From assembly GCF_001028135.1 (NCBI RefSeq), contig NZ_LDNM01000008.1:1-64000 (forward strand): a stretch of 64,000 bases of DNA, written 5' to 3'. The notes beneath the pieces are model-generated. The model ran no database searches, was not told the origin of the DNA, and saw nothing but the letters and a program-made list of their open reading frames with translations. This stretch comes from Xenorhabdus griffiniae (GTDB lineage: Bacteria > Pseudomonadota > Gammaproteobacteria > Enterobacterales > Enterobacteriaceae). The number at the start of each line of letters is the position of its first letter. Position 1 is the first letter of the stretch. Both the position numbers and the translations under genes were made by a program. This document shows positions 1 to 8,274 of this stretch, one piece after another.

Positions 1-420
1 GATTTATCTTTCTGTTAATTATTACATTACTATCCTACCTATAATTAAAATTAAAAAAACGTCACATTCATAATAATAAAATTATAAAATACAAATTATT
101 AAAAAATCCATAACTATCAAATTAATTTACATACAATGTGATTTATATCTCAGAAGTTAAGTATGAGAGATTGTTTATTAGCCAATATTTAAGTTTGTTA
201 TTTTTTAAATAAAGTAAATATTAGTTATGATTTACAAGATGAAAATTATATAACTAATTATTTCAAACTAAAACAGTAACATAGATTAATTAAATAAAAG
301 TACATTGAATGAGTTTTTAATATTTATATGAAAACCATAACCAAACAATAATATTTACTCAAGTGCTATCCAGATTAGAATGATTACTATCAGGTGATTT
401 TAATCAACGACCATAAAAAT

Positions 421-455
421 AAAAAATCAAAAAAATCAAAAAAATCAAAAAAATC
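421..455. repeat. 9-bp A7TC tandem repeat
   Basis: Four consecutive copies of a unit of seven A followed by TC (the first copy has six A). A phased A-tract array like this is expected to bend DNA. It lies in very AT-rich DNA of the integrative element. No function can be assigned. Confidence 0.8.
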
Positions 456-616
456 ATGATAATATTATTTTAGATTTACATATTGTGTACCACAATATTT
501 CTAATGCATGTAATTTATAACTTATTATGCCTCTTTATTTTTCGGGAAGAATACCTACTTATTCTATTGGTTCATTGTGTATATTACTGTTCGTCATGAC
601 TAATTAGGATTTCAAA

Positions 617-807
617 ATGTCAGGACACCCATCAAGCGTAATGCCATAAGATGTAATCGTTTTTCTGAATCTTAATGCCTACTATTATGGAAAGTTATTT
701 AGGCAATCAACGGTACCACCATTAATCAGCTCGGTGGACCTCGCAAAACGTCAATACACTCTAATTCCAATCAACCTACTTTAGGACAAACAATAATTGT
801 TCCATAA
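617..807 (+). pseudogene. Possible decayed small ORF in the element
   Basis: An ATG at 617 with an AGGA about 8 bases upstream opens a frame reading MSGHPSSVMP and then stops at 647. Another frame is open from 703 and reads AINGTTINQLGGPRKTSIHS and onward to a TAA at 805-807. Together they look like a small gene broken by a stop and a frameshift. No family was recognised, and chance open frames of this size are possible. Confidence 0.25.
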
Positions 808-856
808 AAAATCCATTTTCCTGCAGAATTACACTGACGCGCTGCGCTTGTCTTCT

Positions 857-898
857 CCGATTTGCCGGGCTAATACATTAACCCGGTAACTCGGAGAG
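857..898. repeat. GC-rich hairpin downstream of primase iterons
   Basis: Inverted repeat: outer arms CTCCGA (857-862) and TCGGAG (893-898), inner arms CCGGGCTAA and TTAACCCGG with one mismatch, short loop. It stands out in the AT-rich surroundings. It could be a terminator-like or replication-related structure of the element; no run of T follows. Confidence 0.5.
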
Positions 899-960
899 CT
901 GAAAAACACCTGCCAGAGAAAACTTTTTTCTTACCCCACCGTATTAAAGAAATAGGGGTA

Positions 961-1184
961 AAACTGTTCACCCTGTTCACCTTTGATTATTTTCATTTAA
1001 TTTCATACTGTTAAGCGATGATGGCTTGAAATCAAACTCATCACCACTCTTCACCCAACCGTTCACCTCAAATCTGAAAAAGGTGAACAGTGATGAAGAC
1101 TTGTGAATAGTTTAAAAATAACTATTCACCCTATAATACATTGATATATCTTATTTAAATTACAGAGTGAATAGTGGTGAACAC
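961..1184. repeat. P4-type iterons (GGTGAACAG), probable ori/crr
   Basis: Copies of the nonamer GGTGAACAG or close variants occur in both orientations: two head-to-tail on the minus strand (964-972, 973-981), variants near 1046-1054 and 1059-1067, a perfect copy at 1082-1090, GTGAATAG forms at 1103-1110, 1122-1130 and 1166-1174, and GGTGAACAC at 1176-1184. The pair at 1103-1130 forms a palindrome. GGTGAACAG(A/T) is the published type I iteron bound by phage P4 alpha protein at ori and crr. Here the cluster lies just beyond the stop of the alpha-like gene, with AT-rich DNA between copies that could unwind. The replication role is inferred from family knowledge. Confidence 0.8.
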
Positions 1185-1227
1185 TTTTTTATATTTCTTT
1201 GAAAGTTGTCAGCAATAAAGAAAAAAA

Positions 1228-3666
1228 TTATTCTTCTGGCAGGTTATCCCTTGTCAGTTTTGGCATCCACTCGATAGCGGTTTCAATGTTCAGGCACAAA
1301 TTGCTGCGAATGCCATGTTTGCTTTTCTTGCGCAGGTATTGCTGCCCGTACTCTGCCAGTGCGCCCGGCATATCCATCCCGAAGCGAGTCACGGAAACGG
1401 GTTTATTCAGGTTATTGCCTCTCATATAAGCAAGGTAGGCGTGATAAAGGTATTTACGGGGATTGAATGGCATAATTTCCGCATTACCGATTAACAAGCC
1501 GTCAGCTTCATCAGATGCAATCAGGTAGCCACAGAAATCGACCAGTGGATCGGTGCCACGTTTGATATTTAATGCTTCTGCGGATTTTTGTTGCTCTGCC
1601 AGCAAACGCCTTGCTACTTGCGGATCAGCGAACCGATGAAGCAAATGACGGATAATCACAGGCAATTCTGCTGCTATTTTTTCTCGTAACAAAGTATCTC
1701 GTTCGTTTTCCGGTACAACTTCGGAAAAGTTAAAAATCACCCGACGTCGAGACACGCCACCACTGCGATCACTGAAACCCATAGCATTGTTATTCACCGC
1801 TAACACAACCGCAGGAATGCGGGTTGAATAAGGTTGTTTGTGCTTCGGGTCAATGGCAACTTCATCACCGCCTGTAATCGCCTTGATGCCGGAACCATCG
1901 CCTACATAGCGGGTCTGGTCTGGCAGGATAATCAGCGAATAACCGACAATTAATGCCCGTTCCCGTGGATTTTCCAGTGCGGCCATACTTGCGGAAACCG
2001 TATTGCCTTTGCCTGCCAGCATGGAACAAATCTCAGCAAAGATACTTTTGCCACTGCCTCCCGCCCCGGTGACTTCCAGAAACAACTGCCAGTCATAGCG
2101 ATTTGCCAGCACCATAAACAGGGCTGCCAGTACCCGATCAAATTTGTTTTCACAGTTGGCGGTTGCACGGTTGAGCCAGCGCCAGAACTGTGGCGCATAA
2201 TCTTGCAGAGTTTCCCCTGAATCGGGGGAATTAAACGTAACATCGTTGGCAAGCAATAACCAATCATTTTTATGATGAGGCCGGAACTGGCAGCTTTTTA
2301 GGTCAAATACGCCATTGCTGAACCCGATTAAGTGGCGTTTTGGCGGCTGCATCATGGGAAGTTGCAATTTCAGGGCATCCACGGCGGAGCTGATACCGTG
2401 TGGTGAGTACGGCAGTTTTTCTTCCATAAAGGCTGCCACCATTTCCCGCCTTAAATCGCGGTCACTGACCGGACGCCAGACAATACCGTCATAGTGATGG
2501 ACGGTTTCCGAAGCACCATCCAGCGCCAAATCACCGTCATAACGCGCCAGCAATACTTCCCCACGCTGGCTGGCTCCCATCTGGCATAATGTCAGTTTGG
2601 AAGATTCGGTATCATTGGGCTGAACGACTGCTTTTTTCTTGGTTGATGCGGATTGATAAAGCCCTTCACCAAAAGCCTGTTTTGTTGCCTCGATACCGTG
2701 ATTCTGGCGATAATCGTCCCAATCAGCTTTGCACTCAGTTGGTGGCAACGTGACCCAGCCATTAACTGCAAGAGCGGCTTTTTCTGCCGAAACCTTGCCG
2801 ACATTCATTTTTGGCTTGCCGTTGTTATCCAGTTCATCGGCGTGATGCCAGTCATTATCTGCGGCAATAATGATTGTAGTGTCAGGCCAGCGTTCCCGGA
2901 TAGCTTTGGCAACAGAAAGTAAATTGCCTGCATCCAGTGCTGCCAGAACAGTACCTTTATAGAGTTGATTAACCGTCAGTGCTGTGGCGTAACCTTCGGT
3001 AATAATCACTGTATCAGGTTTATCTTCCAGCTCTGACAAGGCAATAAATGCGCCTTTCTTCTGGCTGCCAGACAATAATTTTTTCTCGCCATCAGGTTTG
3101 ATGATCTGCGCACCTGTTACTTTTTTATCCAGTTTTGTCAGCGGTAATAACAACGAACCATCTTTCAGTAGGTACTGATTAGGATATTGCAGTTCTTTTG
3201 CCGTCAGATAAGGAGATTGCCCGGAAACAGTTTCCGCCATCAGTACCGCGACTCTTTCAGCAATCGGCTGAGATGGGTAAATAGTTTCTTTGGCGGGCTT
3301 CAGTTCTGGCAAAGGTAGCGCCAGTACATTAGCGACAACTTTAGCTGCCTCCGTAATCGAAATCTCTTTGGCTTTTGCCACTAAATCCAGACCATCACCA
3401 TAGTTCGGGGCGTCACACTGGCGGCAATACCAATTGCCATGATGATGATCATCGATAAAGTGAAAACGGTCAGTACCGCCGCAAACAGGGCAGGCACCAT
3501 GTTTACCCTTTGCTGGGATCTCAATACCGCAAGCTGGCAGCAAGTTTGCCCAAGAATACATAGCCGATGTTTTCACAGTTTGGATCAGGTCAAGCGGTTT
3601 TTGGTTGCCAGTTGTTTTTTGAACTGTAAATTTAGGGCGAGTTTGGGTATGCTGTGTATCAGCCAT
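1228..3666 (-). CDS. P4 alpha-like primase-helicase
   Basis: An 812-residue replication protein of the phage P4 alpha family (P4 alpha is 777 residues), expected to combine primase, origin binding and 3'-5' helicase. Visible parts: an N-terminal zinc ribbon with CPVC at 59-62 and CRQC at 81-84; a Toprim-like core with EGYATAL at 224-230, DAGN at 245-248 and AADND near 268; and a C-terminal D5/superfamily-3 helicase with Walker A GAGGSGKS at 534-541. The ATG is preceded by TGAGGT. It is transcribed after alpA, and P4-type iterons lie just beyond its stop. The frame is intact, so autonomous replication of the element seems possible. Confidence 0.93.
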   Translation of the reverse strand: MADTQHTQTRPKFTVQKTTGNQKPLDLIQTVKTSAMYSWANLLPACGIEIPAKGKHGACPVCGGTDRFHFIDDHHHGNWYCRQCDAPNYGDGLDLVAKAKEISITEAAKVVANVLALPLPELKPAKETIYPSQPIAERVAVLMAETVSGQSPYLTAKELQYPNQYLLKDGSLLLPLTKLDKKVTGAQIIKPDGEKKLLSGSQKKGAFIALSELEDKPDTVIITEGYATALTVNQLYKGTVLAALDAGNLLSVAKAIRERWPDTTIIIAADNDWHHADELDNNGKPKMNVGKVSAEKAALAVNGWVTLPPTECKADWDDYRQNHGIEATKQAFGEGLYQSASTKKKAVVQPNDTESSKLTLCQMGASQRGEVLLARYDGDLALDGASETVHHYDGIVWRPVSDRDLRREMVAAFMEEKLPYSPHGISSAVDALKLQLPMMQPPKRHLIGFSNGVFDLKSCQFRPHHKNDWLLLANDVTFNSPDSGETLQDYAPQFWRWLNRATANCENKFDRVLAALFMVLANRYDWQLFLEVTGAGGSGKSIFAEICSMLAGKGNTVSASMAALENPRERALIVGYSLIILPDQTRYVGDGSGIKAITGGDEVAIDPKHKQPYSTRIPAVVLAVNNNAMGFSDRSGGVSRRRVIFNFSEVVPENERDTLLREKIAAELPVIIRHLLHRFADPQVARRLLAEQQKSAEALNIKRGTDPLVDFCGYLIASDEADGLLIGNAEIMPFNPRKYLYHAYLAYMRGNNLNKPVSVTRFGMDMPGALAEYGQQYLRKKSKHGIRSNLCLNIETAIEWMPKLTRDNLPEE

Positions 3667-3774
3667 CGTTTTACCTCACTTAACGGTTGGTTGGTTAAAC
3701 GCCCTGTATGTGTAGCAGCACTTCGGGGCGTTGTATTTTTATATTACGTTTCTTATGTCATAGCCTTTTCTGTG

Positions 3775-3981
3775 TTATTCCGCCCGTGATTCGGCGATGC
3801 GTTGAGCGATCCAGTCATCAATTTCGGCTTCAATAAAGGCGATGGAACGTGGGCCAATTTTGACCTGCTTCGGGAATGCTCCATCGCTAATCAGTTTGTA
3901 AATCCACGCTTTGCTGTAACCCGTTCTGCGCTGCACTTCCGGCAAGCGAACTAAACTGGTTTTTAATGCTGTCACTGTCAT
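3775..3981 (-). CDS. alpA: AlpA-family excision/transcription regulator
   Basis: A 68-residue helix-turn-helix protein of the AlpA/P4 Vis family. The segment LVRLPEVQRRTGYSKAWIYK is the typical MerR-like winged helix, followed by a KIGPRSIAF strand and an acidic helix ending in DDWIAQRI. The start at 3981 is chosen because AGGAGA lies just upstream; an in-frame ATG 36 bases earlier has no such site. Relatives act as excisionases or activate the integrase of P4-like and CP4-57 elements. It sits between the integrase and primase genes in the same direction, as expected in such elements. Confidence 0.92.
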   Translation of the reverse strand: MTVTALKTSLVRLPEVQRRTGYSKAWIYKLISDGAFPKQVKIGPRSIAFIEAEIDDWIAQRIAESRAE

Positions 3982-4117
3982 GTTAATTCTCCTGTTACCG
4001 AGTCCTTGAGCGCTCATCGTGGACGTTGTTAGATGACAGGCGGATTATTGAAAACTCCCGACTTAATGAACAGCGTTAACTCTTTTTCTCCCAATAAGAA
4101 TTAATTTTTATGTTGCA

Positions 4118-5389
4118 TTATCGGTTTTTCCGGCCGCGCAGCGGTTTGGCGAAGTCATAGGGTGTGATGGACTTTTCCCGGTTGGCATCCAGATAATCCG
4201 CCCACCATTGCACCATCAGCCGCCGTTCATCCAGATGTTTAGAGGTGTGAATATATGCTGCCCGGACGTTGTTGCGTTCAATATGGCTGAGCTGGCATTC
4301 GATGGCGTCATCGCTCCACAGGCCTGATTCGCCCATCGCACCACGCGCCATTGTGCGGAAGCCATGCCCGCAGACGTCGGTTTGGGTGTCGTAACCCATC
4401 GCCCGTAATGCCTTATTAACGGTGTTTTCACTCATGACTTTCGCGGAGTTATGATCACTGGGGAACATCACTTCGCAGTTACCGCTCAGTGCCTGCAACG
4501 ATTTGATAAGCAAAACAGCCTGACGGCTCAACGGTACAAGGTGATCGGTTTTCATTTTCATGCCGCGCTCAGAAAAGCGAACGCCTTTAATGGGTTGCCT
4601 TGTGGCTGGAATCTTCCACACCGCATTTTCAAGGTCAATTTCCTGCCAGCGGGCAAATCTCAGCTCACTGGAGCGGACAAATGTTAGCAGTGCCAGTTCA
4701 ACGGCGATTTTGGTCAACAGGCGACCACGATAGGCAGATAATCGGCTCAGGAAGTCTGATAAATCTTCATGAGGCAGGGCGGGATGGTGGCGGGATTTTG
4801 TGGTGGTAAGTGCGCCCGCCATATCGTTCGCTGGGTTGGACTCCAGAATATCATTCTGAACTGCATAGCGCATGATAGCTGTGGTGCGCTGTCGTAGACG
4901 TTGAGCAATATCGTGTTTGCCCTGCTCATCAATGGCTTTGACCGGAGCTAAAAGCTGGCTAGTACGTAATGTGGTAATATCGCGGGCGCCGATATGCGGG
5001 AAAATATACTGCTCAAGGCTGCGCAGCACTTTTTGGCGGTGGCTGTCGCTCCAGCGTTTGTTACTGGCATGCCAGGCACGGGCAACCTGTTCGAAGGTGT
5101 TCACTTTGGCAGGCGTTGGTGTACCTTTTCTCTCTGCTTTGGGGTCGATACCCTGAGCCATCAGCTTTTTGGCTTCATCGCGTTTAGCGCGGGCATCGGC
5201 TAACGATACCGCCGGATAGACGCCAAATGCCAGACGGTCTTCTTTCTTATCGGTGGAGCGGTAGTACTTCATCCGCCAGTATTTTGAACCGCGTGCTGTG
5301 ACTTCTAAATAGAGGCCACCGCCATCGGCGAGTTTGTAGGTTTTTTCTTTGGGTTTTGCAGTTTCGATTTGCCGCGCATTTAGTTTCAT
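4118..5389 (-). CDS. int: P4-type tyrosine integrase
   Basis: A 423-residue tyrosine recombinase. The N-terminus (MKLNARQIETAKPKEKTYKL, then GGGLYLEV) is the DUF4102 arm-binding domain of P4-type integrases. The catalytic domain shows the first arginine in FVRSSELRFARW, the His-x-x-Arg box as HGFRTMA, a downstream histidine in QLSHIE and the nucleophile tyrosine in AAYIH. The frame stays open upstream through the tRNA gene, but the start at 5389 matches the family N-terminus. It reads away from the tRNA-Phe 165 bases to its right, the usual arrangement for elements that use a tRNA 3' end as attachment site. Confidence 0.95.
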   Translation of the reverse strand: MKLNARQIETAKPKEKTYKLADGGGLYLEVTARGSKYWRMKYYRSTDKKEDRLAFGVYPAVSLADARAKRDEAKKLMAQGIDPKAERKGTPTPAKVNTFEQVARAWHASNKRWSDSHRQKVLRSLEQYIFPHIGARDITTLRTSQLLAPVKAIDEQGKHDIAQRLRQRTTAIMRYAVQNDILESNPANDMAGALTTTKSRHHPALPHEDLSDFLSRLSAYRGRLLTKIAVELALLTFVRSSELRFARWQEIDLENAVWKIPATRQPIKGVRFSERGMKMKTDHLVPLSRQAVLLIKSLQALSGNCEVMFPSDHNSAKVMSENTVNKALRAMGYDTQTDVCGHGFRTMARGAMGESGLWSDDAIECQLSHIERNNVRAAYIHTSKHLDERRLMVQWWADYLDANREKSITPYDFAKPLRGRKNR

Positions 5390-5554
5390 TATTAAGGGCA
5401 TTCCTGTAATCGAACGGTAAGTGCCCCGAATTATGCCCTTCGCTGCATCTTGATTGCAACAGACGAAACTAGACCTAAAAATAAGAAAGGGTGTTGATTT
5501 TGCTGGGTTTGAGAGAAATTGTTTTACTGGGCTGGACTTCACTGGAAGTTGAAG

Positions 5555-5630
5555 TGGTGCCCGGACTCGGAATCGAACCAAGGACACGGGGATTTTCAAT
5601 CCCCTGCTCTACCGACTGAGCTATCCGGGC
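5555..5630 (-). tRNA. pheU: tRNA-Phe (GAA), attachment site of the element
   Basis: A 76-base cloverleaf read on the minus strand, starting GCCCGGATAGCTCAGTCGG and ending in an encoded CCA; the anticodon GAA is at 5595-5597 (TTC on the plus strand). Its place beside yjdC-dsbD corresponds to E. coli pheU, a known integration hotspot. The integrase lies on the 3' side of the tRNA, so this 3' end is the inferred attL/attR core. A second copy of the tRNA 3' end was not seen between 1 and 5554, so the other junction is outside the window. Confidence 0.97.
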
Positions 5631-5760
5631 TAACGGGGCGCATTAAACCGTATCCAGCCCAATCCGTCAAACACTTTCTGCGAAAAAAACCACGAAAGAT
5701 GATTGATTGCCGTGTTTTTATACCAACTTAGTGTGGTAATTCAGCTAATGCCGTTTTTTA

Positions 5761-6333
5761 TTAACTTAACGCCCCATTTTTTCGGCATTTTGCGATGGTT
5801 AGAATATCTTGAGCCAGGATTTTCGCAATGATCACATCTTCAAGGTCTCTTTTCACTAATAGCTTACTGAGACACCCCTCAAGGATCAGTTCCATCTGTT
5901 GGGCAACTTGCTTACTGTCGTCAATATCAAGTTGTTGTAATAATTCTTCCGTGTAATGGAAAGAGTTTTGTTTTTGTAATTCTGCTAATTGATGGATTGG
6001 ATGGTCAACGTCAGGAAAAGCGCTGCAAGCAGCGATAAACAGACAGCCTGGATAACGTTGTTCTTGTACTTTTTCTTTGAGAGCGTCGTAGCGTGCCAGT
6101 AATTTTTGCTCAGGATTTAAGGATTCATCCAATAGAGTTTGACGCTGCCAGATTTCAATTTGCTGACTGTGGTAGCGCAGGCCGTCGTAGAGTAAGGCTT
6201 CACGATCAGGCCAAAAATGTTTTATATGGTCGGTATCAATATCGAAAGGCGTTAAAAGTGTCTCCAGTGTCGCTGACAGGCCATGTTTTTCCAATAAACT
6301 CAGAACATGTCTCAGTACATATTCACGTTGCAC
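5761..6333 (-). CDS. yjdC: TetR-family regulator YjdC
   Basis: A 190-residue protein close in length and sequence to E. coli YjdC (about 191). The N-terminal 50 residues fit a TetR-type helix-turn-helix; shared stretches include FWPDREALLYDGLRYHSQQI and RYPGCLFIAACSAFPD. It begins 25 bases after the stop of dsbD on the same strand, so the two are probably co-transcribed, as in E. coli. Its ligand and targets are unknown; the context suggests a link to envelope thiol metabolism, but that is inference. Confidence 0.9.
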   Translation of the reverse strand: MQREYVLRHVLSLLEKHGLSATLETLLTPFDIDTDHIKHFWPDREALLYDGLRYHSQQIEIWQRQTLLDESLNPEQKLLARYDALKEKVQEQRYPGCLFIAACSAFPDVDHPIHQLAELQKQNSFHYTEELLQQLDIDDSKQVAQQMELILEGCLSKLLVKRDLEDVIIAKILAQDILTIAKCRKNGALS

Positions 6334-6357
6334 AGTGGTTCTCCTTCCAGATTATTT

Positions 6358-8130
6358 TTATTGTCGATGTTGTAATTGTTTTACATGCTGGTTAAAACGT
6401 TGAGCATCCATGAATCCATTGATTCGCTCACCGGTTAGCTCTTTTCCTTTATCGAAAAACAAGATAGTGGGGAGTCCCAGCACTTGCAGTTTTTGCAACA
6501 ATTCTTTTTGTTTTGGGGCGTTATCCGTGACATTTGCCTGTAACAAGAGGAATTGACTTAATTGTGCCTGTACTTTTGGATCACTGAAAGTATATTTTTC
6601 AAACTCCTTACAGGCTACACACCAGTCAGCATAGAGATCCAACATAATTGGTTGATGATGATTTTTAGTCAGAATTTGACTTAACTCTTGCCAATCAGAG
6701 ATTTGTTGAAATTTTAAAGTGTTTTTTTGCTGTTCTGCCGCAGGGCTTCCCCATACCCAATTTTGCAAAGGACGTGAAGCGATAAGTACCAGAGCCAGTA
6801 AGATGATTTGTAAAGTCCGTACCCAGCCGTTTTTGCTGTTTAAGGTTAATGCGAACGCCCAACCAAGGAAAGAAACTGCCAATAGGCTCCATAATCTTAT
6901 GCCCCATGTGTCACCAAGTACGCGTTCCAGCAGGAAGACAGGCAGAGCCAAGATAATGAATCCGAAGGCTTCCTTGACGTATTGCATCCACGGGCCACTG
7001 CGTGGCAGGAGTTTGTGACCAAATAGTGTGACGGCGATAAGCGGTAAGCCCATTCCCAGGGCGTAGAGATACAAAGTTAAGCCGCCGACCACGGTATTAC
7101 CGCTTTGAGCGATATAAAGCAAAATAGCACTGAGCGGTGCGGTCGTGCAGGGAGAGGCGATTAACCCGGCTAAGGCTCCCATTACGAATACGCCAATGTA
7201 AGAGCCGCTTTGCTGTTGGTTGCTCCAATCCGCGAGGCGAGTTTGGAGTGAAGAAGGAAGCTGTAAGGTATATAGCCCGAACATGGATAAGGCGAGCAAA
7301 ATAAACAGCACTGATAGCCCTACGAGAATGTAAGGATTTTGCAGGGCAGCTTGAAATTGCAATCCAGCCGCTGCGACGACTAAACCCAGTATTGTGTAAG
7401 TGAGCGCCATCCCCTGAACGTAACTGATGGCGAGCCAAAAGATCTGTTTCAGGCTTTCTGGACGTTTTTGACCCAAAATAATGCTGGAAATCAGCGGATA
7501 CATGGGCAGTATGCAGGGCGTAAAAGCGATACCAATGCCAATTAACAACGCCCAGAGTGGCGAAAAGGGCACATCATGGGATTCGGATGGTCTATCGCCC
7601 TGTTGCAAAGGCGGTTGTAAGGAGCCGTCTTCTTTATTTGTCGCTATGTTGGTTGGTGTCGCGGTTTCATTGCCTGAGAGGGGAGAGGCAGCAACGGCTT
7701 GCAATGGTACGCTTAAGGTTTCAGGTGGATAACAATAACCCGCTTCTGCGCATCCTTGATATGTGACCTGGAGAGAGCCGGCGTTGGTGGCAGATAGGAT
7801 GGGAACATCAATCCGCGCCGATTGAAAATAGACTTCTGTCTTACCAAAAAACTCATCTTCATGATCTACACCTTTGGCGTATGTCATTTTACCCAACGAT
7901 GCCTCTTGATTGGGAACGATGTTGAACTGTTTTCGATAAAGGTAATAACCGGGTTTGATCTCCCAGTTCAGCGTGAGTTTATTTCCTTGTTGCTGAAAAT
8001 CAAACATGAATGCCTGATCAGCAGGAAGGTAGAGACTTTTCCCTGGTTGTTCAAACAGTGCGCTAGCTTTGTTAGGTGACAGAGCGATACTGCTGAACAG
8101 CAGAAGCAACATAAGAATACGTTTCATCAT
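6358..8130 (-). CDS. dsbD: Thiol:disulfide interchange protein DsbD
   Basis: Inner-membrane reductant carrier that moves electrons from cytoplasmic thioredoxin to periplasmic DsbC, DsbG and cytochrome c maturation proteins. The 590-residue product has a signal peptide, a periplasmic alpha domain with the redox pair C127/C133 (GCAEAGYC), a membrane domain of about eight helices with cysteines in [10 protein letters not shown] and ASPCTTAPL, and a C-terminal thioredoxin-fold gamma domain with WCVAC (C504/C507). All six catalytic cysteines are present. In E. coli cutA lies between dsbD and dcuA; here only 144 bases separate them and no cutA is present. Confidence 0.96.
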   Translation of the reverse strand: MMKRILMLLLLFSSIALSPNKASALFEQPGKSLYLPADQAFMFDFQQQGNKLTLNWEIKPGYYLYRKQFNIVPNQEASLGKMTYAKGVDHEDEFFGKTEVYFQSARIDVPILSATNAGSLQVTYQGCAEAGYCYPPETLSVPLQAVAASPLSGNETATPTNIATNKEDGSLQPPLQQGDRPSESHDVPFSPLWALLIGIGIAFTPCILPMYPLISSIILGQKRPESLKQIFWLAISYVQGMALTYTILGLVVAAAGLQFQAALQNPYILVGLSVLFILLALSMFGLYTLQLPSSLQTRLADWSNQQQSGSYIGVFVMGALAGLIASPCTTAPLSAILLYIAQSGNTVVGGLTLYLYALGMGLPLIAVTLFGHKLLPRSGPWMQYVKEAFGFIILALPVFLLERVLGDTWGIRLWSLLAVSFLGWAFALTLNSKNGWVRTLQIILLALVLIASRPLQNWVWGSPAAEQQKNTLKFQQISDWQELSQILTKNHHQPIMLDLYADWCVACKEFEKYTFSDPKVQAQLSQFLLLQANVTDNAPKQKELLQKLQVLGLPTILFFDKGKELTGERINGFMDAQRFNQHVKQLQHRQ

Positions 8131-8220
8131 AAGATAATCTTTAGCCTGCCTGTATCGTGGGTTTGATCCCTAATATTAAGACAATGCAGCGTTTTTTACA
8201 GGAAAAGATGTGTCAGGAAG

Positions 8221-8248
8221 ATTTCAGGGGCTGGCACGCCCCTGAAAT
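8221..8248 (-). terminator. Hairpin downstream of dcuA
   Basis: A perfect 11-base inverted repeat, ATTTCAGGGGC at 8221-8231 and its complement at 8238-8248, with a 6-base loop, between dcuA and dsbD. It could end dcuA transcription, but no clear T run follows on the minus strand, so partial read-through or transcript stabilisation is also possible. Confidence 0.6.
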
Positions 8249-8274
8249 GATGACAAATAATCGAAATGGTGAAG

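Larger units (their letters stand above)
1..960. other. AT-rich gene-poor end of a P4-like element
   Basis: No convincing intact gene is seen on either strand. The first 600 bases are extremely AT-rich, unlike the chromosome to the right, which is typical of horizontally acquired, H-NS-silenced DNA. The stretch lies beyond the primase and its iterons, so it is inferred to belong to the integrative element, whose far end is outside the window. It holds a short tandem repeat (421-455), a possible broken small ORF (617-807) and a GC-rich hairpin (857-898), listed separately. Confidence 0.6.

Noticed and set aside
421..455. Repeat array as a possible CRISPR
   Set aside because: Units are 9 bases with no spacers; it is a simple tandem repeat. 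No cas genes are present.
5390..5599. Extension of the integrase frame upstream to 5599
   Set aside because: The extra 70 codons run through the tRNA-Phe 3' end and match no integrase; the family N-terminus begins at 5389.
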